A DNA stretch of 52,502 bases. Origin: Paraburkholderia madseniana. Its GTDB lineage: Bacteria > Pseudomonadota > Gammaproteobacteria > Burkholderiales > Burkholderiaceae. Numbering within the stretch: position 1 is the stretch's first letter; each line of letters starts with the position of its first letter. Under the pieces are notes generated by a model. That model was not told the DNA's origin, did no database searches, and saw nothing but the letters and a program-made list of their open reading frames with translations. The DNA lies in the NCBI RefSeq assembly GCF_009690905.1, contig NZ_VOSW01000066.1:1-52502 (forward strand). Reading direction: 5' to 3'. Below are positions 1-6,658 of this stretch, piece after piece. A program made the translations under genes and the position numbers.

Positions 1-375
1 TGGTCGCCGGGTGTCTCCTGACGACTTGGTAATTATAAGGGAGGCGACCGCTGTTGACTTCAATCTTGTAGGCTAAATGTTTGATTTGGCCGAACGGATA
101 AGGAGAGATAGGACGAGGGCGGCTTGTGTTCGGCCTGACGGGTACTCACGCATTCGCTGCGGCGGCCATTCCGCAATGTCCGGTCCGATCTCGAGCATCT
201 CGGCCATGCGGCTTGGAGCCGCTGTCTCCGTCTCACGGAGCGCCGCCAAGAGTCCCAAAGACCAATCGGCTGCCCACGTGGACAGCCTTCAATCATTTTC
301 AAAGCTGCTTGCAAGACATGAACGTTCGTTCTCGTATAATCTCGATAGACGAACTCATGCCGACCGTGAGGGACA
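1..375. other. Left edge, no confident gene
   Basis: Several short reading frames cross this stretch on both strands, but none has a convincing start, ribosome binding site or recognisable domain. The composition is more AT-rich than most of the window. The only clear signal is the promoter-like TATAAT at 335-340 ahead of the HEPN gene. The first bases could belong to a gene cut off by the window edge, but I cannot identify one. Confidence 0.5.
309..340 (+). promoter_or_regulatory. Candidate sigma-70 promoter for HEPN gene
   Basis: A perfect TATAAT lies at 335-340. The best upstream match is TTGCAA at 309-314, but the 20-nt spacing is longer than ideal, so the -35 assignment is weak. Transcription would begin about 30 nt before the HEPN start codon at 376, whose AGGGA ribosome binding site sits just upstream. 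Confidence 0.4.
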
Positions 376-879
376 ATGGAGCAAGTAGCTGACGCGCTGA
401 CACAACATGCGGTCGCAACCGATAGCGTGTTGAACCCTAATCTCTTTGGACGTAGCGCTTTCAATCGCTACTACTACGGTGTGTTTTTGGCTGTTCGCGA
501 AATGATTCGTTACGGTCACCCAGAAATAGTGCGCTTTCCTCACAAAACCATGCCCGATGACTTGACGGGAAAACTACGTGAAAAGATCGTTGATGTCGCC
601 CGTCAGCGGGCTAAGCGAGGACTGATTTCCCATGCCGAGCAGTCGCAGTTTGTCGAAAGGGCGTCGACTGCTCTTCGTGAGCTTGCCGAAATCCTCAAGG
701 AGGGCTACCGCATCAGGGAAATCGCCGATTATGAGCCGTCAGTATTGGCGACTGTGCAGAACGGTCATGTTCTTCTTGATGACAAAACATCTGATGCTGC
801 TCGAAATTGGGGGCGCAGGGCAGAGCGAGCAATAGGTCAAGTCAAACACGTGTGGAGGCAGCTTGGCCTTACCAACTGA
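376..879 (+). CDS. HEPN-domain protein (possible toxin/RNase)
   Basis: A 167-residue protein. Residues around 24-45 (FGRSAFNRYYYGVFLAVREM) match the first helices of HEPN domains, and an R-x4-H motif (RGLISH) lies near residue 88, followed by the REIADYEP-type segment common in HEPN proteins. HEPN proteins are often metal-independent RNases in toxin-antitoxin, abortive-infection or CRISPR settings; RNase activity here is inference. AGGGA precedes the ATG by about 5 nt, and a good TATAAT lies upstream. The stop codon is embedded in the ribosome binding site of the next gene, which implies translational coupling. The base composition is more AT-rich than in the core genes downstream, suggesting transfer. 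The usual MNT nucleotidyltransferase partner is absent. Confidence 0.7.
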   Translation: MEQVADALTQHAVATDSVLNPNLFGRSAFNRYYYGVFLAVREMIRYGHPEIVRFPHKTMPDDLTGKLREKIVDVARQRAKRGLISHAEQSQFVERASTALRELAEILKEGYRIREIADYEPSVLATVQNGHVLLDDKTSDAARNWGRRAERAIGQVKHVWRQLGLTN

Positions 880-886
880 GGACGAC

Positions 887-1369
887 GTGCGCACGTTCCT
901 TGCGATGCAGAACGCGACGTATGTAAAGAGTGCACGAGTCGTCGACCAGACTGTCTTTCTGGTGGTCGACGCGCAACGGGTCGCTGCAACTGCTCACGAC
1001 GGGCAACAAACTTCGAGGCGAAAGCTTGCGGCGTTGGCGCGAGGTCTGCGAGAGCGCTTTTTGATAGACGTTCAAATTTCGCAAGCATCCGACGAAGAGA
1101 GTGCCCGAATTCAGCAAGTCCTTGAAGGCGTCTTGAAACGGCGTTTTGCTGAAGCCGTAAGCGAAGTCACTGTGGCGCTACTCGACGCGGAGACAGCATC
1201 CGTGTGGCTCGACGCGGAAACTGTTACTGATGCGGCCTTGGCCGATCAAATTTCACAAGCAACTCGCGACGCGCTGGATCTTCTGAATCTATTCGTCGCG
1301 AGAGGTTGGGTTGCTTTAGAGAGAAGATCAGGATCTCGCGGCAACAGATGTCAAGGCGTGGCGACATAA
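887..1369 (+). CDS. Unknown partner of the HEPN gene
   Basis: The product is about 160 residues if translation starts at GTG 887, which follows GAGG by 5 nt; an in-frame TTG at 863 would make it 168 residues and overlap the HEPN gene by 17 nt. I do not recognise a family. The protein has a short beta-rich N-terminal part (VFLVVDAQRV), then charged, mostly helical sequence including ARGLRERFLIDVQI and two near-repeated segments, LLDAETASVW and WLDAETV. The last ~20 residues (SGSRGNRCQGVAT) look out of character, so a frameshift near 1315 is possible. Tight coupling to the HEPN gene suggests an antitoxin or co-effector; this is inference from context only. Confidence 0.55.
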   Translation: MRTFLAMQNATYVKSARVVDQTVFLVVDAQRVAATAHDGQQTSRRKLAALARGLRERFLIDVQISQASDEESARIQQVLEGVLKRRFAEAVSEVTVALLDAETASVWLDAETVTDAALADQISQATRDALDLLNLFVARGWVALERRSGSRGNRCQGVAT

Positions 1370-1389
1370 CGCGACTTCAACAGCCGCTC

Positions 1390-2190
1390 CTACGCATCCG
1401 GGATGTCGATTGTCCCTTCAAGATATTGAACAGCCTGACCAGAGATATACACCCGGTCGTCTTGCACGCGACAATGAAGTAACCCGCTGCGTCGTGACAC
1501 CTGCATGGCCACGAGCTCCGACCTACCCAAACGGTCGGACCATAGGGGCGCGAGCGCCGCGTGAATAGATCCGGTCACTGGATCTTCATCTCCGCCATTA
1601 GCAGGCCAAAAGTAGCGGGACACAAAATCATGCTCATCTCCGCGCGCTGTCACGACGACATCGAGCGGACCAAGTGTCGACAGCAAATTGAGGTCGGGTA
1701 CGACGGATCGTACCTCGTGTTCTGTTGCGTAGATGACAACGTAGGCTTGCTGGTTTATCAGCACTTCTTGAGGCCGTATCGAAAGCCCCTGGATCAAGTT
1801 TGCGGGTATGTCGTTTAGTTTCTCAGCCGGCCGCTGCGGGAAGCTCATTTCGATCAGACCGTCACGCGTATGGCAAACGGTAAGCCGACCGACGGCTTTC
1901 GCAACAAATTCGATCACGTCCAGATCTTCACATCGCTTGAAGATCACATATGCGCTTGCCAGTGTGGCATGCCCACAGAAAGCGATTTCGGTGAGTGGGG
2001 AAAACCAGCGAATGTCGAACGCGCCGTCAGCATTTTTCACGAAGAATGCTGTTTCGGACAGGTTGTTTTCAGCGGCGATTGCCTGCATCAAACTATCGGG
2101 CAACCAATGTTTGAGTGGCACTACCGCAGCGTAGTTGCCCTTAAACACCTTATCCGTAAATGCGTCAATCTGATAGATCGGCAGTTTCAT
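1390..2190 (-). CDS. PhzF-family epimerase/isomerase-like protein
   Basis: A 266-residue protein of the PhzF family, which has a diaminopimelate-epimerase-like double hot-dog fold. Visible hallmarks are the N-terminal IYQIDAFTDKVFKGN, the conserved acidic residue E46 in NNLSETAFF (equivalent to the catalytic Glu of PhzF), FCGHATLASAYV, and GGDEDPVTGS near residue 215. The open frame extends upstream to 2385, but homology begins at MKLPIYQ, so I place the start at 2190. There are no phenazine genes nearby, so the substrate is unknown and the name should not be read as phenazine synthesis. Third-position GC is lower than in neighbouring core genes. Confidence 0.85.
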   Translation of the reverse strand: MKLPIYQIDAFTDKVFKGNYAAVVPLKHWLPDSLMQAIAAENNLSETAFFVKNADGAFDIRWFSPLTEIAFCGHATLASAYVIFKRCEDLDVIEFVAKAVGRLTVCHTRDGLIEMSFPQRPAEKLNDIPANLIQGLSIRPQEVLINQQAYVVIYATEHEVRSVVPDLNLLSTLGPLDVVVTARGDEHDFVSRYFWPANGGDEDPVTGSIHAALAPLWSDRLGRSELVAMQVSRRSGLLHCRVQDDRVYISGQAVQYLEGTIDIPDA

Positions 2191-2377
2191 GAGATGTGCA
2201 CGTTCAAAGCGGGAAGTTAATCGGCGATTTGCGGTGTTATTCGAGAAATACGATATCAGCCCGCTAAGCTGGCGAACATGTACACATGCGATGCGCGGCG
2301 CAGAAAGCGACCGCTCACTGATGTCCTCGCGCGAGCGCCGGCCAATGGCTATAAATGGCCGAGTGCGAGGGACACCG

Positions 2378-2746
2378 TCATCCAAGCTCGATCGGCTGTC
2401 CGTGCGGAGTACGGCGTGCTGCGACGTCCCATGCGTTGCGACGCTGCCGAAGCATGTCGTCTGTCACCAGTCCCTTGATGGTGCTGATGCGCTCCAGCGC
2501 CGTCAGCCAATGACTGTAGTAAGTGTTGCCACGGTCCGGGTCGCCAGCGGCCTGCGCATCACGGATTGCGTGGTTCAGGCATTCTGCCCATTCAGCCCAG
2601 GTGAACATGCCGCACTTGTGCAAGGCCAATGTCATAGCAAACGCCTGGGCTTCCCACGGCGCACTGAAAACAGGCCCCGCCTCGTCGCAAGGCAACGCCG
2701 GCAAGACGGTACGCAGTTCAAGCAGATTTGGCCGGGTGGAAGTCAT
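2378..2746 (-). CDS. Nitrile hydratase accessory/activator protein
   Basis: A 122-residue protein resembling the small activators (P14K-like) encoded after cobalt-type nitrile hydratases, which deliver metal to, or exchange subunits with, the alpha chain. The N-terminal LPALPCDEAGPVFSAPWEAQAFAMTLAL and the segment FTWAEWAECLNHAI resemble the N-terminal part of the nitrile hydratase beta subunit, as is usual for these activators. The frame is open further upstream to 2902, but the start MTSTRPN at 2746 follows the beta-subunit stop by one base, so the genes are translationally coupled. It is the third gene of an alpha-beta-activator operon. Confidence 0.85.
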   Translation of the reverse strand: MTSTRPNLLELRTVLPALPCDEAGPVFSAPWEAQAFAMTLALHKCGMFTWAEWAECLNHAIRDAQAAGDPDRGNTYYSHWLTALERISTIKGLVTDDMLRQRRNAWDVAARRTPHGQPIELG

Positions 2747-2747
2747 G

Positions 2748-3419
2748 TCAGGCAGACCCGGCGTTCGGGTAGTCGAGATACGGCTCCCAGCAGTCGACGC
2801 AGACCGATGCCGCTGTCGTATCCGTCCCCCAGAGTTCGGCGGCATCGAAGCGCACCGTATAGAGCCATTGCGGTTGTTCGCCGAGCCCAACCGCGTTGGC
2901 ATCGGGAAAGACGTGTGCGCCGTGCACGCCGATAATCTGCCCTCGTCTGCCGCGGCAGTAGCGCGGCAGACGCGTATGCGTGGATGGATTCAACTGACGG
3001 GTCTGCACCCTGTCACCAACCTTAAAGCATGCGTCAGCGGCTGCGGGGCGATCGGCAGGGCTGCCCCGGAGCAGCGCGGCGGCTACTTCGTCGGCCATCA
3101 ACACTCGAGGGACCGGCGCCGCCGCATTCCTCGACTCGCCGGTTCCGATTTCCTCCGCGCTTGCCAGCCCGGTACTCAGCAGCAGCTTTATCAGTCCTTC
3201 GAACCAGATCTGGTAGTAGCTGCTGGAGAGGTATTGCGCAGGCGGCAAGCTCTCCCGTGCGGCACGAGACATGTCGATGTTCCACTTGCCGACTGCGCCC
3301 ATCGCCAGCGTGATCGCCAGCACCCGGCGCTCCCAGTCAGCGTGAAAGAGCGAGACGTCGGCTTCCGCCCGTATCGGGCCGAATGCCTGCATGCCGCCAA
3401 GGTCTTGTGCGCCGTTCAT
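2748..3419 (-). CDS. nthB: Nitrile hydratase beta subunit
   Basis: A 223-residue beta subunit. It opens with the typical MNGAQDLGGMQAFGPI and ends in an SH3-like C-terminal domain (FKVGDRVQTRQLNPSTHTRLPRYCRGRRGQIIGVHG, then YTVRFDAAELWG). This chain packs against the alpha subunit and shapes the active site for hydration of nitriles to amides. Its start overlaps the stop of the alpha subunit by four bases (ATGA), and the activator gene begins one base after its stop. The length fits the family. Confidence 0.95.
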   Translation of the reverse strand: MNGAQDLGGMQAFGPIRAEADVSLFHADWERRVLAITLAMGAVGKWNIDMSRAARESLPPAQYLSSSYYQIWFEGLIKLLLSTGLASAEEIGTGESRNAAAPVPRVLMADEVAAALLRGSPADRPAAADACFKVGDRVQTRQLNPSTHTRLPRYCRGRRGQIIGVHGAHVFPDANAVGLGEQPQWLYTVRFDAAELWGTDTTAASVCVDCWEPYLDYPNAGSA

Positions 3420-4084
3420 GCGGGCTCCCGATTCGATTCCGGTGTATTCGGCAATCCTGTGCCGATCATCGAGTCACGTGTCACCAGTTCAGCCAGCGCC
3501 TCCTCAGAGAAGCCATCGGTTCCGGGCGGCTGCATGGGCAACACCAGATAACGAACCTCTGCGGTGGAGTCCCACACGCGAAACTCCACTTCGGCGGCCA
3601 ATTCGAAGCCGAACTCCTTCAACACACCACGCGGATCCATGACCGCGCGCGACCGGTAAGGCGCCGACTTGTACCAGACCGGCGGAAGCCCAAGTACCGG
3701 CCAGGGATAGCACGAGCACAGCGTGCAGACCACCATGTTGTGCACGGCGGGCGTGTTCTCCAGCACCACCATGTGTTCGCCCTGCCTGCCGGTGTAGCCG
3801 AGCGAAGCAATCGCGGCAGTAGCGTCGTCCAGCAGCCATTGCCTGTATGCCGGGTCGCGCCATGCCTTCGCGACCACGCGCGCGCCATTGCGCGGCCCGA
3901 CCTTGTGCTCATAGGTCTCGATCAGGATATCCAGGGCACGTGGATCGACGTACCCCTTCTCGACTAGCAGCGATTCCAGCGCACGCACCCGCAAATCCAT
4001 CTCTGACAACGCACTGCCGTTGTGGTGGTGAGCGTCGGCATGCTCGTGCTCGTGCTGGGTGCCGTCAGTGTCGTTAGGGTTCAT
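3416..4084 (-). CDS. nthA: Nitrile hydratase alpha subunit, cobalt type
   Basis: A 222-residue alpha subunit, the metal-binding chain that hydrates nitriles to amides. The claw-setting motif VCTLCSC gives C120, C123, S124 and C125; threonine after the first cysteine is the established signature of cobalt enzymes, with serine in iron enzymes. Two of the cysteines are normally oxidised to sulfinic and sulfenic acids. The first 22 residues form an unusual histidine-rich tail (HEHEHADAHHH) that could hold metal; that role is inference. It is the first gene of the operon with beta and activator. It lies about 108 nt downstream of the threonyl-tRNA synthetase gene on the same strand, so read-through is possible. 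Confidence 0.95.
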   Translation of the reverse strand: MNPNDTDGTQHEHEHADAHHHNGSALSEMDLRVRALESLLVEKGYVDPRALDILIETYEHKVGPRNGARVVAKAWRDPAYRQWLLDDATAAIASLGYTGRQGEHMVVLENTPAVHNMVVCTLCSCYPWPVLGLPPVWYKSAPYRSRAVMDPRGVLKEFGFELAAEVEFRVWDSTAEVRYLVLPMQPPGTDGFSEEALAELVTRDSMIGTGLPNTPESNREPA

Positions 4085-4192
4085 CGAGGTTCGCTCGGAA
4101 GATTGCCGACAGAAGGAGTATGGTTGGCGCAGGACGCAAATGCAAACCGGCTGGGTACGCAGCGGCCGAAGCGGACCGGCGCCCCTGCACCA

Positions 4193-5407
4193 CTAAAATC
4201 CGGATCGTAGTGGAGGCGGCAACGCACCTACCCGCAAATGCTCGACACCCTCCGCGAGCGCAAGCGTCGACTGCTGCCCGTCGCGCATACGAATACTGAT
4301 CGTCCGATCGCGTTCATCCCGCGAACCGACCGCGACGAAAATCGGCACCTGCTTTTCCCTTGCGTCGACGATCTTCTTCTCCAATCGCTCCGGTCTGCCG
4401 TCGAGCAGTGCTCTTATGCCGGCGTCATCAAGCGCTTGCATCACCTCTTGCGCATAAGCCGCGTTCGCATCGCTGATCGTCGCGACCACGACCTGTTCTG
4501 GCGCAAGCCACACCGGCAACCACCCTTCATGATGTTCGAGCAGCATCGCGATGAAACGCTCCATACTGCCAAGCACCGCATGATGAATCATCACCGGCCG
4601 CTCGCGTTCGTTGCGCTCGTTGACGAACTCCGCGTCAAGCCGATCGGGCAGCACGAAATCAAGCTGAATCGTGCCGCACTGCCAGCTACGTTCTCGGCTA
4701 TCCGTCAAATGAAACTCCAGTTTCGGCCCATAAAAAGCGCCCTCTCCTTCGAGTAAGTCGAATTCAAGGCCCGCTGCACGCGCTGCATTAGCCAGCGCCT
4801 CTTCCGCCCGATCCCACGTTTGATCGTTGCCCGCGCGCATCGCAGGCCGCGTGGCGAGCGCCACTTTGAAGTCAGGGAAGCCGAGATCCGCATAGACAGC
4901 ACGCAGCAGCGAACAGAAGCGGCCCACTTCGGCTTCGATATGCGCCTCCGTGCAGAACACATGCGCATCATCCTGCACGAACGCACGCGTACGCTTCAGC
5001 CCTTCAAGCGATCCCGAAGGTTCGTCACGATGACACGCGCCGAACTCGCTATAACGAACCGGCAGCTCGCGATACGACCGCACACGCTGGTTGAACACCT
5101 GCACGTGACACGGACAACTCATCGGCTTCAAACACAGCGCGCGCCCTTCTTCAGCGTCGGCCAACGAGTACATCGCCGCGCCGAACTTCTCCCAGTGACC
5201 GCTCTTCTCCCACAACGAGCGCGCCAGCAGTTGCGGCGTACGGATCTCGCGAAAGCCAGCGCGCCGCATGCGGGCACGAATGTAATCTTCCAGCACGCGG
5301 TACAGCTCCCAGCCGCGTGGGTGCCAGAAAACCATGCCGGCGCCTTCTTCCTGCTGATGGAAGAGGTCGAGTTTATTGCCCAGTACACGATGGTCGATGT
5401 CGTTCAC
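4193..5407 (-). CDS. Threonyl-tRNA synthetase, short form without editing domain
   Basis: A 404-residue class II aminoacyl-tRNA synthetase that charges tRNA-Thr. It begins directly at the catalytic core (DHRVLGNKLDLFHQQEEGAG), so the N-terminal TGS and N2 editing domains of ordinary ~640-residue bacterial ThrRS are absent. Zinc ligands are conserved: C98 in PMSCPCH, H149 in DDAH and H275 in MIHHAVLGSMERF. Motif 2 (FGACHRDEPSGSLEGLKR) and motif 3 (GSMERF) are intact, and a C-terminal anticodon-binding domain follows. The start is GTG with GGAG upstream. It is probably a second copy, since the housekeeping thrS normally sits with infC-rpmI-rplT. Without N2 it should not clear Ser-tRNA-Thr in cis. 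A threonine-rich leader and terminator lie upstream. Confidence 0.93.
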   Translation of the reverse strand: MNDIDHRVLGNKLDLFHQQEEGAGMVFWHPRGWELYRVLEDYIRARMRRAGFREIRTPQLLARSLWEKSGHWEKFGAAMYSLADAEEGRALCLKPMSCPCHVQVFNQRVRSYRELPVRYSEFGACHRDEPSGSLEGLKRTRAFVQDDAHVFCTEAHIEAEVGRFCSLLRAVYADLGFPDFKVALATRPAMRAGNDQTWDRAEEALANAARAAGLEFDLLEGEGAFYGPKLEFHLTDSRERSWQCGTIQLDFVLPDRLDAEFVNERNERERPVMIHHAVLGSMERFIAMLLEHHEGWLPVWLAPEQVVVATISDANAAYAQEVMQALDDAGIRALLDGRPERLEKKIVDAREKQVPIFVAVGSRDERDRTISIRMRDGQQSTLALAEGVEHLRVGALPPPLRSGF

Positions 5408-5478
5408 GATGACACTCCGTTTGATTTGATCTTGCAGATACTGAGGATCGATGCCGCAAACGGAGGTCCAGAAACGCC

Positions 5479-5509
5479 AAAGGCCCCGTCCGTTTCCGGC
5501 GGGGCCTTT
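5479..5509 (-). terminator. Attenuator hairpin before threonyl-tRNA synthetase
   Basis: A ten-pair stem (AAAGGCCCCG with CGGGGCCTTT, plus further pairs toward the loop) lies between the leader peptide stop at 5535 and the synthetase start at 5407. On the minus transcript it is followed by a short, broken U-rich stretch (CCUUUGGCGUUUCU), so it is an intrinsic terminator of moderate quality. CCCGCC in its ascending arm (5503-5498) can instead pair with GGCGGG at 5564-5559 inside the leader. That would provide an antiterminator. Confidence 0.75.
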
Positions 5510-5534
5510 CGTGGTCTGCCACAGCTTCCTGCTT

Positions 5535-5621
5535 CTAGCGTGCGCAACCTCCAGACGACCCGCCTGTGAAGGTGGTCGTCGTGGTGGTGACGGCAGCGAA
5601 GGGAATCGAGTGGAAGTCCAT
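5535..5621 (-). CDS. Threonine-rich leader peptide of the threonyl-tRNA synthetase gene
   Basis: A 28-codon reading frame from ATG 5621 to TAG 5535. Seven of eight consecutive codons are threonine (VTTTTTTFTGG, residues 11-21). It sits immediately ahead of a GC-rich terminator hairpin and the threonyl-tRNA synthetase gene. This is the arrangement of ribosome-mediated attenuation, as in the thr operon leader of Escherichia coli. The Thr codons (GACGACC at 5580-5574) can pair with GGTCGTC at 5560-5554; the overlapping GGCGGG at 5564-5559 can pair with the terminator arm instead. Stalling for lack of Thr-tRNA would free the second option and allow read-through. No Shine-Dalgarno is visible. A promoter-like pair places the likely 5' end at or within 2 nt of the ATG, so it may be leaderless. 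Confidence 0.8.
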   Translation of the reverse strand: MDFHSIPFAAVTTTTTTFTGGSSGGCAR

Positions 5622-5629
5622 GGATCGAC

Positions 5630-5657
5630 AGTAAACGATTTTGTGGCGATGCGTCAA
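5630..5657 (-). promoter_or_regulatory. Candidate promoter of the leader and synthetase transcript
   Basis: On the minus strand TTGACG (5657-5652) and TTTACT (5635-5630) are 16 nt apart. Only 8 nt separate the -10 element from the leader ATG, so a start on the A of the ATG is plausible. The divergent GNAT gene begins about 120 nt away on the other strand. Confidence 0.5.
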
Positions 5658-5754
5658 TTGCAATCTGGATAAGCGATACGATGGATGTTTGATCCGAAGC
5701 CGCCGCATCTTCGCTAAACTTCGACCCACCATCCAATCGACCGAGCACCTCACC

Positions 5755-6240
5755 TTGACCATCCACATCCGCCCCGCCCACGCAGCCGACGCCGCCCTGA
5801 TTCTCCGCTTCATCACCGAACTCGCGGTGTATGAAAAAGCGGAACACGAAGTTGTCGCGAACGTCGAAGACATCGAAACGAGCTTGTTCTCCGCCACATC
5901 CACGGCGAAGGCTTTGATCTGCGAAATGAACGGCCAGCCGATCGGTTTTTGCGTTTACTTCTTTTCCTATTCGACGTGGCTCGGCAAACAGGGGCTTTAT
6001 CTGGAAGACCTGTACATATCGCCGACATCGCGTGGCAGTGGCGCGGGCAAACAGATGCTGCGCCATCTCGCACAAATTGCGTGCGAAACGGGCTGTGGGC
6101 GCTTTGAATGGAGCGTGCTCGACTGGAACGAACCTGCAATCGGCTTCTATGAATCGATCGGCGCGAGCGCGCAAAGCGAATGGGTTCGCTACCGGCTGGC
6201 GGGCGAGGCACTGACTGCGTTTGCCGATGGCAATACGTGA
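5755..6240 (+). CDS. GNAT N-acetyltransferase, diamine-acetyltransferase-like
   Basis: A GNAT-fold acetyl-CoA-dependent N-acetyltransferase of about 161 residues. It shows IHIRPAHAADAALILRFITELAVYEKAE at the N-terminus, the beta-strand and acetyl-CoA loop LEDLYISPTSRGSGAGKQML (Q/R-x-x-G-x-A/G type), and the C-terminal WSVLDWNEPAIGFYESIGA. This layout resembles spermidine/spermine-like acetyltransferases. The frame is open upstream to 5641, but family sequence begins at the TTG codon at 5755. The start is therefore uncertain by a few codons. It is divergent from the threonyl leader and shares its ~130-nt upstream region. Confidence 0.85.
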   Translation: MTIHIRPAHAADAALILRFITELAVYEKAEHEVVANVEDIETSLFSATSTAKALICEMNGQPIGFCVYFFSYSTWLGKQGLYLEDLYISPTSRGSGAGKQMLRHLAQIACETGCGRFEWSVLDWNEPAIGFYESIGASAQSEWVRYRLAGEALTAFADGNT

Positions 6241-6283
6241 GACACGCTTGCCCCTGAACAGAAACGTAGCGAGCTAATCAGTG

Positions 6284-6610
6284 ATGCGTGCCTTGTTTAT
6301 CTGCAGCAAGAACCGCCTGCGCAGCCCGACAGCCGAGCAGGTGTTCGCCACTTGGCCAAACGTCGAAACGGATTCGGCCGGACTTGCCGCGGATGCCGAC
6401 GTGCCACTTTCGCCCGAGCAGGTTCGCTGGGCCGACATCGTCTTCGTAATGGAAAAAGCGCATCGCGCGAGGCTGTCGGCAAAATTCCGCGCGTATCTGA
6501 ATGGCAAAAAAGTGATTTGCCTCGACATCCCCGACGACTATGCGTTCATGCAGCCCGAACTCGTCGCGCTGCTGGAGCAGAAGGCGGGCAAATTTCTGCG
6601 GCAGAAATAG
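6284..6610 (+). CDS. Small protein-tyrosine-phosphatase-like protein
   Basis: A 108-residue protein with the phosphatase P-loop C-x5-R-S near the N-terminus (C7-SKNRL-R13-S14, in FICSKNRLRSPTAE). It then contains DTDSAGL-type and VFVMEKAHRARL segments typical of the short predicted tyrosine phosphatases related to low-molecular-weight enzymes. A GTG at 6281 immediately precedes the ATG and is an alternative start. Its substrate is unknown. It follows the GNAT gene by 43 nt on the same strand and may be co-transcribed. Confidence 0.8.
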   Translation: MRALFICSKNRLRSPTAEQVFATWPNVETDSAGLAADADVPLSPEQVRWADIVFVMEKAHRARLSAKFRAYLNGKKVICLDIPDDYAFMQPELVALLEQKAGKFLRQK

Positions 6611-6658
6611 CGCGCGGCGTGGACGCTTACAAAATGCGGGCGCGCCGCCGCTAACCGA

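Noticed and set aside
1390..2190. Phenazine biosynthesis gene
   Set aside because: Only the PhzF-like fold is present, with no other phz gene nearby; PhzF family proteins are widespread with unknown roles.
2189..3551. Plus-strand frames opposite the nitrile hydratase genes
   Set aside because: These are shadows of strongly conserved NthB and activator genes on the minus strand.
5408..5657. T-box riboswitch for the threonyl-tRNA synthetase
   Set aside because: There is no T-box core sequence and T-boxes are mainly in Gram-positive bacteria; the Thr-rich frame and pairings point to ribosome-mediated attenuation.
5404..6174. 256-codon minus frame running through the leader region
   Set aside because: It is open through noncoding sequence and the opposite strand of the GNAT gene, and overlaps the synthetase start; the short Thr-rich frame fits better.
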